DNA from: Sulfitobacter sp. M39
GTDB taxonomy: Bacteria; Pseudomonadota; Alphaproteobacteria; Rhodobacterales; Rhodobacteraceae
Length of the DNA: 64,000 bases
Assembly: GCF_021735935.1 (NCBI RefSeq)
Contig: NZ_WMDZ01000001.1
Location: 2,914,001 to 2,978,000, forward strand
Direction of reading: 5' to 3'
Shown here: positions 1-9,464 of the stretch, piece after piece
Numbering within the stretch: the stretch's first letter is position 1
Layout of the letters: every line of letters begins with the position of its first letter
Made by a program: the position numbers and the translations under genes
The notes under the pieces: model-generated
What the model was told of the DNA's origin: nothing
What the model saw: only the letters and a program-made list of their open reading frames with translations
Databases searched by the model: none

Positions 1-122
1 TCCAGCTTCATCGGCAGCGGCAGACGCAGCCAAAGCACGCCGGGCGCGACCTCTATCGCGGCATCATGGGCGGGTGGCGTCTCCCAGGGGAAACGCAAAC
101 CGGTGGGCGCGGTATCAGGCAT
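1..122 (-). CDS. MBL-fold metallo-hydrolase, N-terminal 40 residues only
   Basis: Only the 5' end lies in the window; the gene continues past base 1. The ATG (122-120) overlaps the TGA of the upstream acyl-CoA dehydrogenase by one base (TGATG), so the two are probably translated together. The visible start, MPDTAPTGLRFPWE followed by VAPGVLWLRLPLP, resembles the N-terminus of roseobacter metallo-beta-lactamase-fold hydrolases (glyoxalase II-like). The zinc motif HxHxDH would lie beyond the window, so the assignment rests on the N-terminus and position alone. Confidence 0.6.
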   Translation of the reverse strand, partial: MPDTAPTGLRFPWETPPAHDAAIEVAPGVLWLRLPLPMKL

Positions 123-1837
123 CAGGCGGCCAGTTCGTCAGCGGAAAGCGCGAAAAGATCAGCCTCGCCCGCTTGGGCATGGGCCAGCAGGCCAACGTGT
201 TCCGGCAACAGACGCAGGATGTAGAACCGCGCCAGCTTTTCGCGTGGCCCGCCCTTGTCGGCCAACGCCGCCTTGAGGTGCATATGCGCGCCAAGCACCC
301 GTGCAAAGGCCCGCAGGTACGGCACCGCCCCAGCAAAACGCGTGTCCATGTTCGATTGCTCGGTCAGCCAGTCGGTCGCCTCGCGCAGGGTTTCCGATGC
401 TTGCCACAGGGCATCCGTCATATTCGGAAAAACGTCGCGGGCGGCTTCGGCGTCTGCCTCGATCTCGTCCAGCAAACGGTTCGCGGCCTCGCCCCCGTCC
501 ATCATCTTGCGCGCGACCAGATCCATCGCCTGAATGCCATTGGTGCCTTCGTAAATGGCGGTCACCCGCACGTCACGGCTGTACTGCGCGGCTCCTGTTT
601 CTTCGATAAAGCCCATGCCACCGTGGACCTGAACGCCCATTTCAGCGACGGCCATGCCGGTGTCGGTGCCAAAGGCTTTGGCGATCGGGGTCAGGAAGGC
701 TGCGCGGGCTTTCCATTCGGCCTGTCCGGTCGCGTTCGTCATGTCGATGGCCTTGGCACAGCACAGCGCAATGGCGCGGGCGGCAAAGGTTTCGGCCTTC
801 ATCGTCATCAGCATGCGGCGGACATCGGCGTGGTCCACGATGGTGCCAGTGCCGTCGGGGCGCGATGTCTTGCCCTGTTTGCGGTCCAGCGCATAGGCCA
901 GCGCGTGCTGATAGGCCGCTTCGGCGATGCCGATGCCCTGCCCGCCAACGCCAAGCCGCGCGTTGTTCATCATCGTGAACATCGCCGCCATACCGCCTTG
1001 TTCGGCCCCGACCAGCCAGCCGGTCGCCTTGTCATATTGCATCACACATGTCGGAGACCCGTGAATCCCCAGCTTATGCTCAAGGCTCACCACCTTGAGG
1101 CTATTGGCATTGCCGAGGCTGCCGTCGTCATTGGGTAGATATTTCGGCACGAGGAACAGGCTGATGCCTTTGGTGCCCGCAGGCGCACCGGGCAGACGCG
1201 CTAGGACGAGGTGGCAGATGTTACCGCCAAAGTCGTTATCGCCCCAGGTGATATAGACCTTCTGACCCGAGATCGCATAGGTGCCGTCGCCATTGTCTTC
1301 GGCCTTGGTCGCCAGTGCCCCCACGTCCGACCCCGCTTGCGGTTCGGTCAGGTTCATCGTGCCGGTCCATTCGCCGCTGATCAGCTTGGGCAGGTACAGC
1401 TCCTTGATCGCGTCGCTGGCGTGATGCTCAAGCGCTTCGATCTGGCCCTGGCTCATCAAGGGGGCAAGTTGCAGGGACAGGCAGGCGCCGCTCATCATTT
1501 CGTTAACGGCGGTCGTCAGGGTCATGGGCAGGCCCATGCCGCCGAATTCGGGGTCGGCCGACATGCCGATCCAGCCGCCTTCGGCCACGGCCTTGAACCC
1601 GTCGGCAAAACCGGGCGAGGTGCGCACGACGCCGTTTTCAAGCTTGGCGGGGGTCTGGTCGCCGGCGCGTTGCAGCGGGGCCAGAACGTCATTGGTCATC
1701 TTGCCCGCCTCTTCGAGGATCGCGCGGGTGACGTCTTCGCTGGCGTCCTCGAAGCGTTCGGTCTGACGCACAGCGTCCAGCCCTACGACATGATCAAACA
1801 GAAAGGCAAAATCTTCGACAGGGGCGCGATAGGGCAT
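122..1837 (-). CDS. Acyl-CoA dehydrogenase (large, DmdC-type)
   Basis: 571 residues. FAD-dependent oxidation of an acyl-CoA to the enoyl-CoA. The central part carries family signatures (LTEPQAGSDVG near residue 165; VHGGMGFIEETGAAQYSRD), and the catalytic base is probably the Glu of YEGTNGIQ. Roughly 120 further residues form the C-terminal extension seen in the approximately 570-600 aa acyl-CoA dehydrogenases that include 3-methylmercaptopropionyl-CoA dehydrogenase (DmdC). The true substrate cannot be read from sequence: a fatty acyl-CoA or the DMSP-derived thioester are both possible. It is cotranscribed with the MBL-fold gene downstream. About 150 bp of divergent promoter space separates it from tsaC. 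Confidence 0.9.
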   Translation of the reverse strand: MPYRAPVEDFAFLFDHVVGLDAVRQTERFEDASEDVTRAILEEAGKMTNDVLAPLQRAGDQTPAKLENGVVRTSPGFADGFKAVAEGGWIGMSADPEFGGMGLPMTLTTAVNEMMSGACLSLQLAPLMSQGQIEALEHHASDAIKELYLPKLISGEWTGTMNLTEPQAGSDVGALATKAEDNGDGTYAISGQKVYITWGDNDFGGNICHLVLARLPGAPAGTKGISLFLVPKYLPNDDGSLGNANSLKVVSLEHKLGIHGSPTCVMQYDKATGWLVGAEQGGMAAMFTMMNNARLGVGGQGIGIAEAAYQHALAYALDRKQGKTSRPDGTGTIVDHADVRRMLMTMKAETFAARAIALCCAKAIDMTNATGQAEWKARAAFLTPIAKAFGTDTGMAVAEMGVQVHGGMGFIEETGAAQYSRDVRVTAIYEGTNGIQAMDLVARKMMDGGEAANRLLDEIEADAEAARDVFPNMTDALWQASETLREATDWLTEQSNMDTRFAGAVPYLRAFARVLGAHMHLKAALADKGGPREKLARFYILRLLPEHVGLLAHAQAGEADLFALSADELAA

Positions 1838-1989
1838 AGTTTTCCTCCATTAACGCGTTCGTCTGCTTGGCAAACCGAACAGCGACCTGATAAGCCCAAG
1901 GCGATACTCCGGGCTGTTGCGGCGAGAATGTCGCTCAAGCCTGCGCACCGCAACCCAAAACGCGGCGTCATCCCCCGTGAGAGAAGCCA

Positions 1990-2940
1990 ATGACCGAGAT
2001 TCTTCCAGCCGACCCTTCCGGCATTTCCCGCGCCGCCACCCTGCTGCAGCAAGGCGCATTGGTCGCGCTGCCGACTGAAACGGTCTATGGCTTGGGGGCG
2101 GATGCGCGTAACGGGACGGCAGTGGCGGGCATCTACGAGGCCAAGGGGCGGCCCAGCTTCAACCCGCTGATCATCCATGTCGCCGATGTGGACCAAGCGC
2201 GGCGCTACGGGCGCTGGTCCGACACCGCCGAGGTTTTGGCGAGCGCCTTCTGGCCCGGTCCGATGACTCTCGTGCTGCCTCTGGCCGACGGGCACGGGCA
2301 CGGGCTATCGTCGCTGGTGACGGCGGGGCTGGACAGCGTCGGCATCCGCGTGCCCGCGCACCCCACGGCCCGCGCCATTCTGCGTGCGCTTGGCGGTCCG
2401 GTGGCGGCACCCTCGGCCAACCCCTCGGGCAAGATCAGCGCCACGACGGCGCAACATGTCCTGTCTGGGCTGGAGGGTCGGATCGCCGCTGTGGTTGATG
2501 ACGGCCCCTGCACGGTGGGCCTGGAAAGCACCATTATCGGTCTGAACCAGCCCCGCCCCACGTTGCTGCGCGCAGGCGGGCTGCCGTCGGAGGCGATAGA
2601 GGCCGCTCTTGGCGCACCGCTGGATGTGGCCGACGGGGCAGAGATTATCGCCCCTGGTCAGCTCGCCTCTCACTACGCGCCCCATGCCAGCGTACGTCTG
2701 AACGCCCAAGCGGCGACGGATGGAGAGGTTTACCTTGGCTTTGGCGCGGCAAGCGGAAGCGGGCCGGATGACCTGACCTTATCGGCCAGTGGCGATCTGG
2801 TGGAAGCGGCGGCGCATCTGTTTGACCGGCTGCACGCGCTTGACCGGCTGCGCAAACCGATCGCGGTGGCCTCGATCCCTGAAACCGGTCTGGGCCGTGC
2901 CATCAATGACCGGTTGCGCCGTGCGGCGGCACCGCGTTAG
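1990..2940 (+). CDS. tsaC: L-threonylcarbamoyladenylate synthase (Sua5/YrdC/YwlC)
   Basis: 316 residues. Makes threonylcarbamoyl-AMP from threonine, bicarbonate and ATP for the t6A37 modification of ANN-decoding tRNAs. The YrdC fold occupies the first 200 residues with the hallmark PTETVYGLGADA near residue 28, KGRP around 52, and the SxN motif in APSANPSG. The extra C-terminal 100 residues make this the long Sua5 form rather than the short TsaC/YrdC form. The ATG is preceded by GAGAAG at suitable spacing. Monocistronic; divergent from the acyl-CoA dehydrogenase and convergent with yqgE, 27 bp away. Confidence 0.93.
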   Translation: MTEILPADPSGISRAATLLQQGALVALPTETVYGLGADARNGTAVAGIYEAKGRPSFNPLIIHVADVDQARRYGRWSDTAEVLASAFWPGPMTLVLPLADGHGHGLSSLVTAGLDSVGIRVPAHPTARAILRALGGPVAAPSANPSGKISATTAQHVLSGLEGRIAAVVDDGPCTVGLESTIIGLNQPRPTLLRAGGLPSEAIEAALGAPLDVADGAEIIAPGQLASHYAPHASVRLNAQAATDGEVYLGFGAASGSGPDDLTLSASGDLVEAAAHLFDRLHALDRLRKPIAVASIPETGLGRAINDRLRRAAAPR

Positions 2941-2967
2941 GGCTTTTGCCCCGCAAATCGTGGCAGT

Positions 2968-3528
2968 TCAGGCGCGCCCTGCTGTCGCGCTGAGCCCCAA
3001 AGGGTCCACCCCGATAGAGCTCAGCGCCGCTTCCCATTTGCGCGCATCGGGCAGGTCGAACAGGATAGCGCTATCGCCTTGGCAGGTCAGCCAGCCGTTC
3101 TGGGCGATCTCAGCCTCTAGCTGGCCGGCCGCCCAACCGGCATAACCCAGCATCAACATCGCCCGACGCGGCCCCTTGCCGCGGGCGATGTCTTCGAGGA
3201 TGTCCAGCGTCGCGGTCATCGCCACCCCATCCGCGATATCCGTCGTCTGCATCACGGACCGGTATTCGGCGCTGTGCAGGACAAAGCCGCGCTCTGTCTC
3301 GACGGGGCCGCCCACATGCACCCCCAGACCGGACACATCGTCCATGTCCACATCGCTGAGCCGATCAAGCACATCGCCAAGCTTCAGATCAGCGGCGGGC
3401 TTATTGACGATCAACCCCATCGCGCCGTCGTCATCATGCGAGCAGATAAAGATCACCGAATGATCGAACCGAGGATCCCCCATGCCGGGCATCGCCACCA
3501 AAAGCTGGCCGGTCAGATCCATTTTCAT
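2968..3528 (-). CDS. yqgE: YqgE/AlgH family protein
   Basis: 186 residues from the preferred ATG at 3528, which has AAGGA about 8 nt upstream; an in-frame ATG at 3549 would add seven residues. Family signatures: LTGQLLVAMPGMGDPRF at the start, then VIFICSHDDDGAMGLIVNKP, GGPVETERGFVLH and GYAGWAAGQLE. The biochemical role of the family is unsettled; in Pseudomonas AlgH has been linked to alginate regulation. It is divergent from the DsbD-domain gene across about 130 bp, which must hold both promoters. Confidence 0.9.
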   Translation of the reverse strand: MKMDLTGQLLVAMPGMGDPRFDHSVIFICSHDDDGAMGLIVNKPAADLKLGDVLDRLSDVDMDDVSGLGVHVGGPVETERGFVLHSAEYRSVMQTTDIADGVAMTATLDILEDIARGKGPRRAMLMLGYAGWAAGQLEAEIAQNGWLTCQGDSAILFDLPDARKWEAALSSIGVDPLGLSATAGRA

Positions 3529-3657
3529 GCTGTCGTCCTTATGCGTCATTACAATAGCATGGCCTGCGCCCCTGCGGCTTTCAACCCCTGCGACTGCAAC
3601 ACATCATAATGCAAACGTGACTTGGCAAATGGGGGGCAGATGGCCCATGAAAGCGCC

Positions 3658-4455
3658 ATGACCAGAAAACTTCTTGGCCTAATGGCCGCTGCCCTTATCG
3701 CCCCGCTGCCCGCTTCTGCGATGGACGTGATCCACGGGGAAATTCTGCAAGGCTGGGTGCTGCCCGATGGCAACCGCATGGCCGCGATCCGCATGACGGT
3801 GGAGCCGGGCTGGAAGACCTACTGGCGCGCGCCCGGTGATATGGGTATCCCGCCCAGCTTCGACTGGTCCGGCTCGCGTAACCTGTCGGCGGTGGCCGTG
3901 GAATGGCCCGCGCCCACGGTGTTCCGCGAACCCAACCTGACCACCATCGGATATAAGGATCAGGTCGTGTTGCCGCTGCGGATCAGCGTACCAGACAAAG
4001 GGGCCCCCGTCACGGTCCAGACCACCATTGATCTGGGCGTGTGCAGCGACATCTGTGTGCCCGCCTCGCTTGAGCTGAGCGGCGTGATCGACACCAGCAC
4101 AACCCGCGCCGATCCAGCGATTGCCGCCTCATTGGCGCAGCGCCCGTTTTCGGCGAAAGAGGCCCTCGTGAAAGACGTGACCTGCACCATCGGTATGGCA
4201 GGCGCGGACCTGACACTGGACGCCGCGATCACCCTACCCCCCGCGGGCGGGCAAGAGCTGGTGGTGATCGAAACCGGCAACCCAGATCTTTGGGTCAGCG
4301 AGGCAGATACCACCCGCAAAGGCAACGTCCTGCATGCGCGGGTGGACGTGGGTCACGTCAGCGGCGGCCCCGTGGCGCTGAACCGGTCGCATATCCGCAT
4401 GACGGTATTGGGCAGCAAGCAGGCCGTCGACATTGTGGGATGCAATGCGGGCTGA
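3658..4455 (+). CDS. Stand-alone DsbD N-terminal (periplasmic) domain protein
   Basis: 265 residues from ATG 3658 (upstream in-frame ATGs at 3622 and 3640 are possible). A signal peptide is clear: TRK, a hydrophobic stretch, then PASA cleavage before MDV. The mature part matches the DsbD alpha/ScsB-like domain, including the pair of cysteines in GVCSDICVPAS that in DsbD pass electrons to periplasmic partners. The CcdA-like membrane part and the thioredoxin-like C-terminal domain of full DsbD are absent, so it needs a partner encoded elsewhere. Its TGA (4453-4455) directly abuts the stop codon of the convergent RND gene. Confidence 0.8.
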   Translation: MTRKLLGLMAAALIAPLPASAMDVIHGEILQGWVLPDGNRMAAIRMTVEPGWKTYWRAPGDMGIPPSFDWSGSRNLSAVAVEWPAPTVFREPNLTTIGYKDQVVLPLRISVPDKGAPVTVQTTIDLGVCSDICVPASLELSGVIDTSTTRADPAIAASLAQRPFSAKEALVKDVTCTIGMAGADLTLDAAITLPPAGGQELVVIETGNPDLWVSEADTTRKGNVLHARVDVGHVSGGPVALNRSHIRMTVLGSKQAVDIVGCNAG

Positions 4456-7400
4456 TCACACGGCCCGTTTGCGACGCGACAGCAGCAACGCCACCGCCCC
4501 GACGATATAGCCCGAGAGCGCGATCAAAGTTGTCCCGGCCAGGAACAGCAGCAGCGCCGCGCTTCGCGGGGCCATCGCCCCCAGCTTAGGCAGCAGCTCG
4601 ACCAGTGCGGGATGTAAGTCGCCCGTCACCGCGACCCACCCCAGCGTGGACCCGCCCCACAGCACCACCAGCGTCCAAAGCGCCAGAATGCCGAGGCGCA
4701 GACCCCCTGCCCGTGCCCGCATGGCCCGACGCATCGCCCGAATCTGGCGACCGATATCATGCTGCGCCGCGACCAGCGCAGGCACGACCAGCAACACCAG
4801 AAGCATGCCAAAACCCAAACCATAGACCAGCGTGATCACCGTGGGCTTCAGGAACTGCGCCTGCTGGCTTTGCTCATAAAGCAGCGGAGCCATGCCTAGG
4901 ACCGTTGTCAGCGTGGTCAACATCACCGGCCGCAACCGGTCCGCCGCGCCATCGATGATCGACGGGATCACCCCGCGGGTGGCTCCGTATTCGTCAATCG
5001 TGCCCACCAGAACAATGGAATCGTTGATGATGATCCCTGTCATCCCCAACAGGCCCACGACCGTGAACATGCTAAGCGGGACCTCCCACAGGGCGTGCCC
5101 GTAGATTGTGCCGACCAGACCAAAGGGGATCACCGCCATTACCACCATGGGTCGGGTCCAACTGCCAAAAACCCAGGCGAGAACAAGGTAGATGCCCGTC
5201 AGCACAAGGATCAGTCCGGTCAGCGCATCCGACAGGAACGTGCCTTCCTGCTCGCTCAACCCGCCGATGCGGAAATCCACCTGCCGTTCAGAAGCGATGC
5301 GCGGCAGGATATCCTCGCGCAGGGCCGTCGTGATCTCGCTCGCGCGGGCGGGGTCATCCTCTGATATGTCGCCCGTGACTGAGATGAGCCGGATGCCATT
5401 CTCGCGCCGCACCGTGCTGAAACCGGTGCGCCGGTCCACGCTGACGATATCGGCCAGCGGCACATACTGCCCGTCCGGTGTGCGCATCTGCGTCCGTTCA
5501 AGGAAATCCGCGGTCAGCTCTCCCTCGGGCAGTTCAACCCGGATTGTCGCCGATCGTGGGCCGTCGGGATAGGTCGCCGCCTCGATCCCGCCCAGACGGT
5601 GGCGCAGCACCCGCCCCAATGTATCAATCGTGAACCCAAGCGCCTGTCCTTGCGGCGTCAGATCAAGAATCAGCTCTTCCTTGTCGTAGGCCAGATTGTC
5701 CTGCACCGCGCTGACTTCGGGATATTGCCGCAGCGCATCCTGCAAGTCCTGCGATGCGGCTTTCAACACCTGCGTGTCGGCCCCGTAGAACTGCACATCC
5801 AGCACGTCCCCCCCGGGACCCGACCGCCAGCCGCGAAAGCTGACGGTTTCGGCAAGGGGGTGATTGACCACCGCGTCTTGCAGTTCAGCGACAAAGGCGA
5901 AGCTGGAATAGGGGCGCAGATCGGCGTCGATCAGCTCAATCGAGATGCCGCCCAGCAGATCGACGTCCTTGGTGTCGGCCCCATCCAGCCCGCGCCCCGC
6001 ATTGCCCCCGATCTGCGCGATGACATAATCGATGGGGTTGGTGCCGTATTCCTCGGCGTATTGCGCGCCCAGCGCTTCTGTCGCGCGTTGCATTTCGCGC
6101 ATCATCGCCAGCGTATCGGCACGGGTGGCCCCTTCGGCCATGGCAAAATTCCCCGTCACCGACCCGCGTTCCGGCGCGTTGAAGAACCGCCATTGCACGT
6201 CACCCTGGATAAACAGCGCCACCTGCGAGGCAAGCACAGCGACCACACCGGCAAGCACCACATAGCGCGCGCGGATCACCCCCGCCATGAAGGGGCGGAA
6301 CAGCCGTTCGCGCACCCAAAGAAACCCGCGATTGACCACTCGGCTGGGCAGGTCATACCACCGTTGCTTGGCCCCAGCTGCCATCGCATGGGCCATATGG
6401 TTCGGCAGGATCAGAAAGCATTCAACCAGTGACGCGGCCAGCACAGCAATTACTGTCAGCGGGATATCCCCGATCAGACTGCCAAAGCGCCCCCCGACGG
6501 CAAGCAAACCGAAAAAAGCAATGATCGTTGTCATCGTTGCGGCAAAGACCGGCATCGCCATCCGCCGCGCGGCATTCTCTGCCGCCTGCATTGGGGGCTC
6601 GCCCAGCTCTTTGTGGCGATAGTCCGCGTGTTCGCCCACAACGATCGCATCATCAACCACGATGCCAAGCGTGATGATCAACCCGAACAAAGAGATCATA
6701 TTGATCGTGATCCCCCCCGCGTACATCAGCGCAATCGCCGCGGCCATCGACGCAGGTATGCCCGCGGCGACCCAGAAGGCCGTGCGCGCATTAAGAAAGA
6801 GGAACAGCAACCCCACCACCAGTGCGAGCCCCATCAGCCCGTTATCTATCAGCAGGTCCAACCGCCCGGTGATCGCCTCGGCCCGCGTGCGGATCAGCTC
6901 TATCGTTACGCCCTTGGGCAGCATCACAGCCATATCCGCCGCGACGCTTTCGACGCTTTGCTGGATACCGATGGCATCCCCCCCGTCAGAGCGGTCAATA
7001 CGTACAGAGATCGCGGGATCATCCCCGACGAAATACCCTACCTCGCGGTCGGAGCCCTGTTCGATCACCCGTGCCACGTCTGCGACCAGCAATGACGACC
7101 CGTCCGCATTGCTGCGCAACACGACGCGAGACAGGGCATCCGCGCTACGCTTCGCGGTGCCGGTTCGCACGCGCGCATTGGCACCTGTCACATCACCGGC
7201 GGGGTTGGCGTCCACCTCTGCCGCGATCACGGCGGCGATTTCGGCCATGGTGATGTCGTGGCGGATCAATCTGGTCGACGGCACCTCGATCAGGGTTTGC
7301 GGTGCCGCGACCCCCTGAATGGTGCTGCGCGTCACACCCGCCGCGAACAGCCGCGTGACGAATTCATCCGCGAAACGCCCTAGCTGTTCCGCGCTGATCG

Positions 7401-7857
7401 GGCCGGTGATCACCACATCGGTCACACGGTCGCGCCAGATACCACGCCGGACCACCGGATCCTCGGCATCTTCTGGCAGTGTGGTAACCGAATCCACCGC
7501 CGTTTGCACATCCGTCGCGGCGCGGGCCATGTCCCAATTGGGCTCGAACTCAAGCGAGACGGTCCCGCTCCCCTCGCGCGAGGCGGCGGTGGAGCTTTCG
7601 ACCCCTTCGACCGCCAGCAAGACCGGTTCAAGCACCTGCACGATGGCGCTGTCCACATCGTCGGCCCCCGCCCCCTCCCAAACGGTAGAGACCGACACGC
7701 TGTCGATGATCACATCGGGAAAGAACTGCGCCCGCATATTCGGCGCAGCGGCCGCCCCGCAGACCAGCAGCACCACAAGCAGCAGGTTGGCTGCCGTCCG
7801 GTGACGGGTGAAATACGACAGGATCCCCCCTGCACGACCGGACATGCTGCGTGCCAT
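4456..7857 (-). CDS. RND-family efflux pump inner-membrane permease (AcrB/AcrD/AcrF family)
   Basis: 1133 residues from ATG 7857, chosen because GGGAGG lies about 9 nt upstream; an ATG at 7884 would overlap the preceding gene by 23 nt. A proton-driven exporter that works with the membrane-fusion protein encoded just upstream and an outer-membrane channel not seen here. Signs: an N-terminal TM helix, two large periplasmic loops, and the proton-relay DD in GIVVDDAIVVGEHADY of TM4. After the usual last TM bundle there are about 80 extra residues with two more hydrophobic stretches (starting LRLGILALWTLVVLW and ending near RRKRAV). The substrate is not predictable. Confidence 0.9.
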   Translation of the reverse strand: MARSMSGRAGGILSYFTRHRTAANLLLVVLLVCGAAAAPNMRAQFFPDVIIDSVSVSTVWEGAGADDVDSAIVQVLEPVLLAVEGVESSTAASREGSGTVSLEFEPNWDMARAATDVQTAVDSVTTLPEDAEDPVVRRGIWRDRVTDVVITGPISAEQLGRFADEFVTRLFAAGVTRSTIQGVAAPQTLIEVPSTRLIRHDITMAEIAAVIAAEVDANPAGDVTGANARVRTGTAKRSADALSRVVLRSNADGSSLLVADVARVIEQGSDREVGYFVGDDPAISVRIDRSDGGDAIGIQQSVESVAADMAVMLPKGVTIELIRTRAEAITGRLDLLIDNGLMGLALVVGLLFLFLNARTAFWVAAGIPASMAAAIALMYAGGITINMISLFGLIITLGIVVDDAIVVGEHADYRHKELGEPPMQAAENAARRMAMPVFAATMTTIIAFFGLLAVGGRFGSLIGDIPLTVIAVLAASLVECFLILPNHMAHAMAAGAKQRWYDLPSRVVNRGFLWVRERLFRPFMAGVIRARYVVLAGVVAVLASQVALFIQGDVQWRFFNAPERGSVTGNFAMAEGATRADTLAMMREMQRATEALGAQYAEEYGTNPIDYVIAQIGGNAGRGLDGADTKDVDLLGGISIELIDADLRPYSSFAFVAELQDAVVNHPLAETVSFRGWRSGPGGDVLDVQFYGADTQVLKAASQDLQDALRQYPEVSAVQDNLAYDKEELILDLTPQGQALGFTIDTLGRVLRHRLGGIEAATYPDGPRSATIRVELPEGELTADFLERTQMRTPDGQYVPLADIVSVDRRTGFSTVRRENGIRLISVTGDISEDDPARASEITTALREDILPRIASERQVDFRIGGLSEQEGTFLSDALTGLILVLTGIYLVLAWVFGSWTRPMVVMAVIPFGLVGTIYGHALWEVPLSMFTVVGLLGMTGIIINDSIVLVGTIDEYGATRGVIPSIIDGAADRLRPVMLTTLTTVLGMAPLLYEQSQQAQFLKPTVITLVYGLGFGMLLVLLVVPALVAAQHDIGRQIRAMRRAMRARAGGLRLGILALWTLVVLWGGSTLGWVAVTGDLHPALVELLPKLGAMAPRSAALLLFLAGTTLIALSGYIVGAVALLLSRRKRAV

Positions 7858-7861
7858 CTCC

Positions 7862-9322
7862 CTAGCCTCCCATCCGGCTTTCAAGGCGTTCGATCATGCG
7901 CGCCGGCACCTGCGGCTCGGCCAGCTGCGCCAGCACGCGCGCCTTCGCCTCTTGGGGCATTCGGCTGTTCCCCTCGATAAAGGCCACAAGCTTTGCGCGA
8001 CGCTCCTCTGTCAGGGCGATCATGCTGGAGGCCTCTCCCTGCGCTGTCTCATCCGTCCCCGGACGCAACGGTTTTACCGCGATACCGGCCCCCAGCAGGG
8101 GCGACCGCGCCTCGACCACGTCGCGACCTTCGACCGGACCACGGACCAACACGTCGTCGCCCACGCGGCGCAAAACAGAGACCTGAATGCTTTGCAATCG
8201 GTTGTCCGGATCCAGCACCAAGACCGCCCCCGTGGCATCAAGGGCCGAGCTCGGCAGGCGGATCACATCGTCTAGGGCAGGTTCGCGCACATGCACCGTC
8301 GCGAAATCGCCCGGTTTGAACCCGGGGGCCTGCATCAGCGTGGCAAAGATCAACCGGCCGCTGGCCCCCTCGCCCGCGGCGGCCCCTGCTCGGGTGATCT
8401 GGCCGCGGGCCTCAAGGTCCACGCCCGCGACATCAAGGCGCGCGGTAACCTCTGCCTTGATCAACCGGCCCTGCGCATCCAGCAGCCGCGCGTATTGCGC
8501 GGTCGAGATACGAAAGGAAATCTCAAGATCATCCGGCGCGATCAGCTCTGCCAGCCTCTCGTTCGCAGAGACCAAGCGCCCCTCTACGACCGAAGTTTCG
8601 CTCAGCGCCCCATCGAACGGCGCGGTGATCGTGGTTTCCTTTAACGCACGCTGCGCATCCTCCAACGCAATTTGAGCGTTGGACAACAAGCGCACCGCGT
8701 TATCCACGCGCGCTTCTGTTTGGGTCACCACCTGTCGACGCGCAAGAACGGCCTGTCGCGCGCTTGAGGCAGCCAGCTCTGCCGTTTCTGTCGCCGTCGC
8801 GGTGCCGACACCGCGTTCGCCCAGATCACGCTGTCGGTCGAAAGCGCGGGTGCGCAGCGCGGCCTGCTCTTCGGCGGCGGCAAGCTCGTCCAGTCCCAAA
8901 GCCAACGCGCGGTCCGCATCGCGTCCCTCTGCCTCTGCATCGCGTACGGCACTTTGCGCCCGCGCGACCTCGGCCAAAGCGTCAGAACGGCCAAGGCGCA
9001 CCAGAACCTGTCCCGCCGTAACCTGCCCGCCCTCTTCGAACTCCGGTGCAAGCTCGACCACGCGCCCGCCATCGGCCGCACGCAGCTCTAGCGTGCGGCG
9101 GCTTTGCACCGCGCCAAAGCTTTGCAGCACCGGCACTTCGGTCCCAGACTGCGCACGCACCACATTGACCGAGAATACCCGCTCACGCGGGGCGCGCTCG
9201 GGCGGCGTGTCGGTCAGACGCTGCTGGACCGCCCCACCAATGAGGTCCGCCGCAAGCACCAGAAACCCCAATGTGGCGGCTGCCAGAAACAACCCGATCA
9301 TGCTTTGCCGTAGAAAACGCAT
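7862..9322 (-). CDS. RND efflux periplasmic adaptor (membrane-fusion protein, HlyD/AcrA type)
   Basis: 486 residues. One N-terminal membrane anchor (IGLFLAAATLGFLVLA, residues 9-24), then barrel-sandwich hybrid halves around a long alpha-helical hairpin rich in Ala/Glu/Arg (roughly residues 120-230), then beta-barrel regions. It bridges the RND permease to an outer-membrane channel. It is first in a two-gene operon; its TAG lies 5 nt before the preferred permease start. The C-terminus ends in a short helical tail (EPQVPARMIERLESRMGG) longer than in typical AcrA, function unknown. Confidence 0.9.
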   Translation of the reverse strand: MRFLRQSMIGLFLAAATLGFLVLAADLIGGAVQQRLTDTPPERAPRERVFSVNVVRAQSGTEVPVLQSFGAVQSRRTLELRAADGGRVVELAPEFEEGGQVTAGQVLVRLGRSDALAEVARAQSAVRDAEAEGRDADRALALGLDELAAAEEQAALRTRAFDRQRDLGERGVGTATATETAELAASSARQAVLARRQVVTQTEARVDNAVRLLSNAQIALEDAQRALKETTITAPFDGALSETSVVEGRLVSANERLAELIAPDDLEISFRISTAQYARLLDAQGRLIKAEVTARLDVAGVDLEARGQITRAGAAAGEGASGRLIFATLMQAPGFKPGDFATVHVREPALDDVIRLPSSALDATGAVLVLDPDNRLQSIQVSVLRRVGDDVLVRGPVEGRDVVEARSPLLGAGIAVKPLRPGTDETAQGEASSMIALTEERRAKLVAFIEGNSRMPQEAKARVLAQLAEPQVPARMIERLESRMGG

Positions 9323-9379
9323 CTTGCCCCGATCCTATTTCGTCAGTGCCAGCTTACCCCGCTGGCCTGCAGAACAAAA

Positions 9380-9391
9380 TCACAGTTGTGA
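9380..9391. promoter_or_regulatory. Possible operator: TCACA-GT-TGTGA palindrome upstream of the efflux operon
   Basis: TCACAGTTGTGA is a 5-2-5 inverted repeat 58 bp upstream of the membrane-fusion protein start, in the 142-bp gap between moaB and the efflux operon. Short symmetric sites at this position are typical of local repressors such as TetR-family proteins, but no such regulator gene is adjacent. Chance occurrence is quite possible. Confidence 0.25.
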
Positions 9392-9464
9392 CAGCCACGC
9401 ACGGCTTATCAGGCGCATCGCAAAGCAGCGCGGGAGAATTGGGTTAAATTCATCGCCGCAGCCG

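Noticed and set aside
9410..9464. 14-codon leftward ORF in the moaB-efflux gap
   Set aside because: Too short, no coupling or ribosome site.
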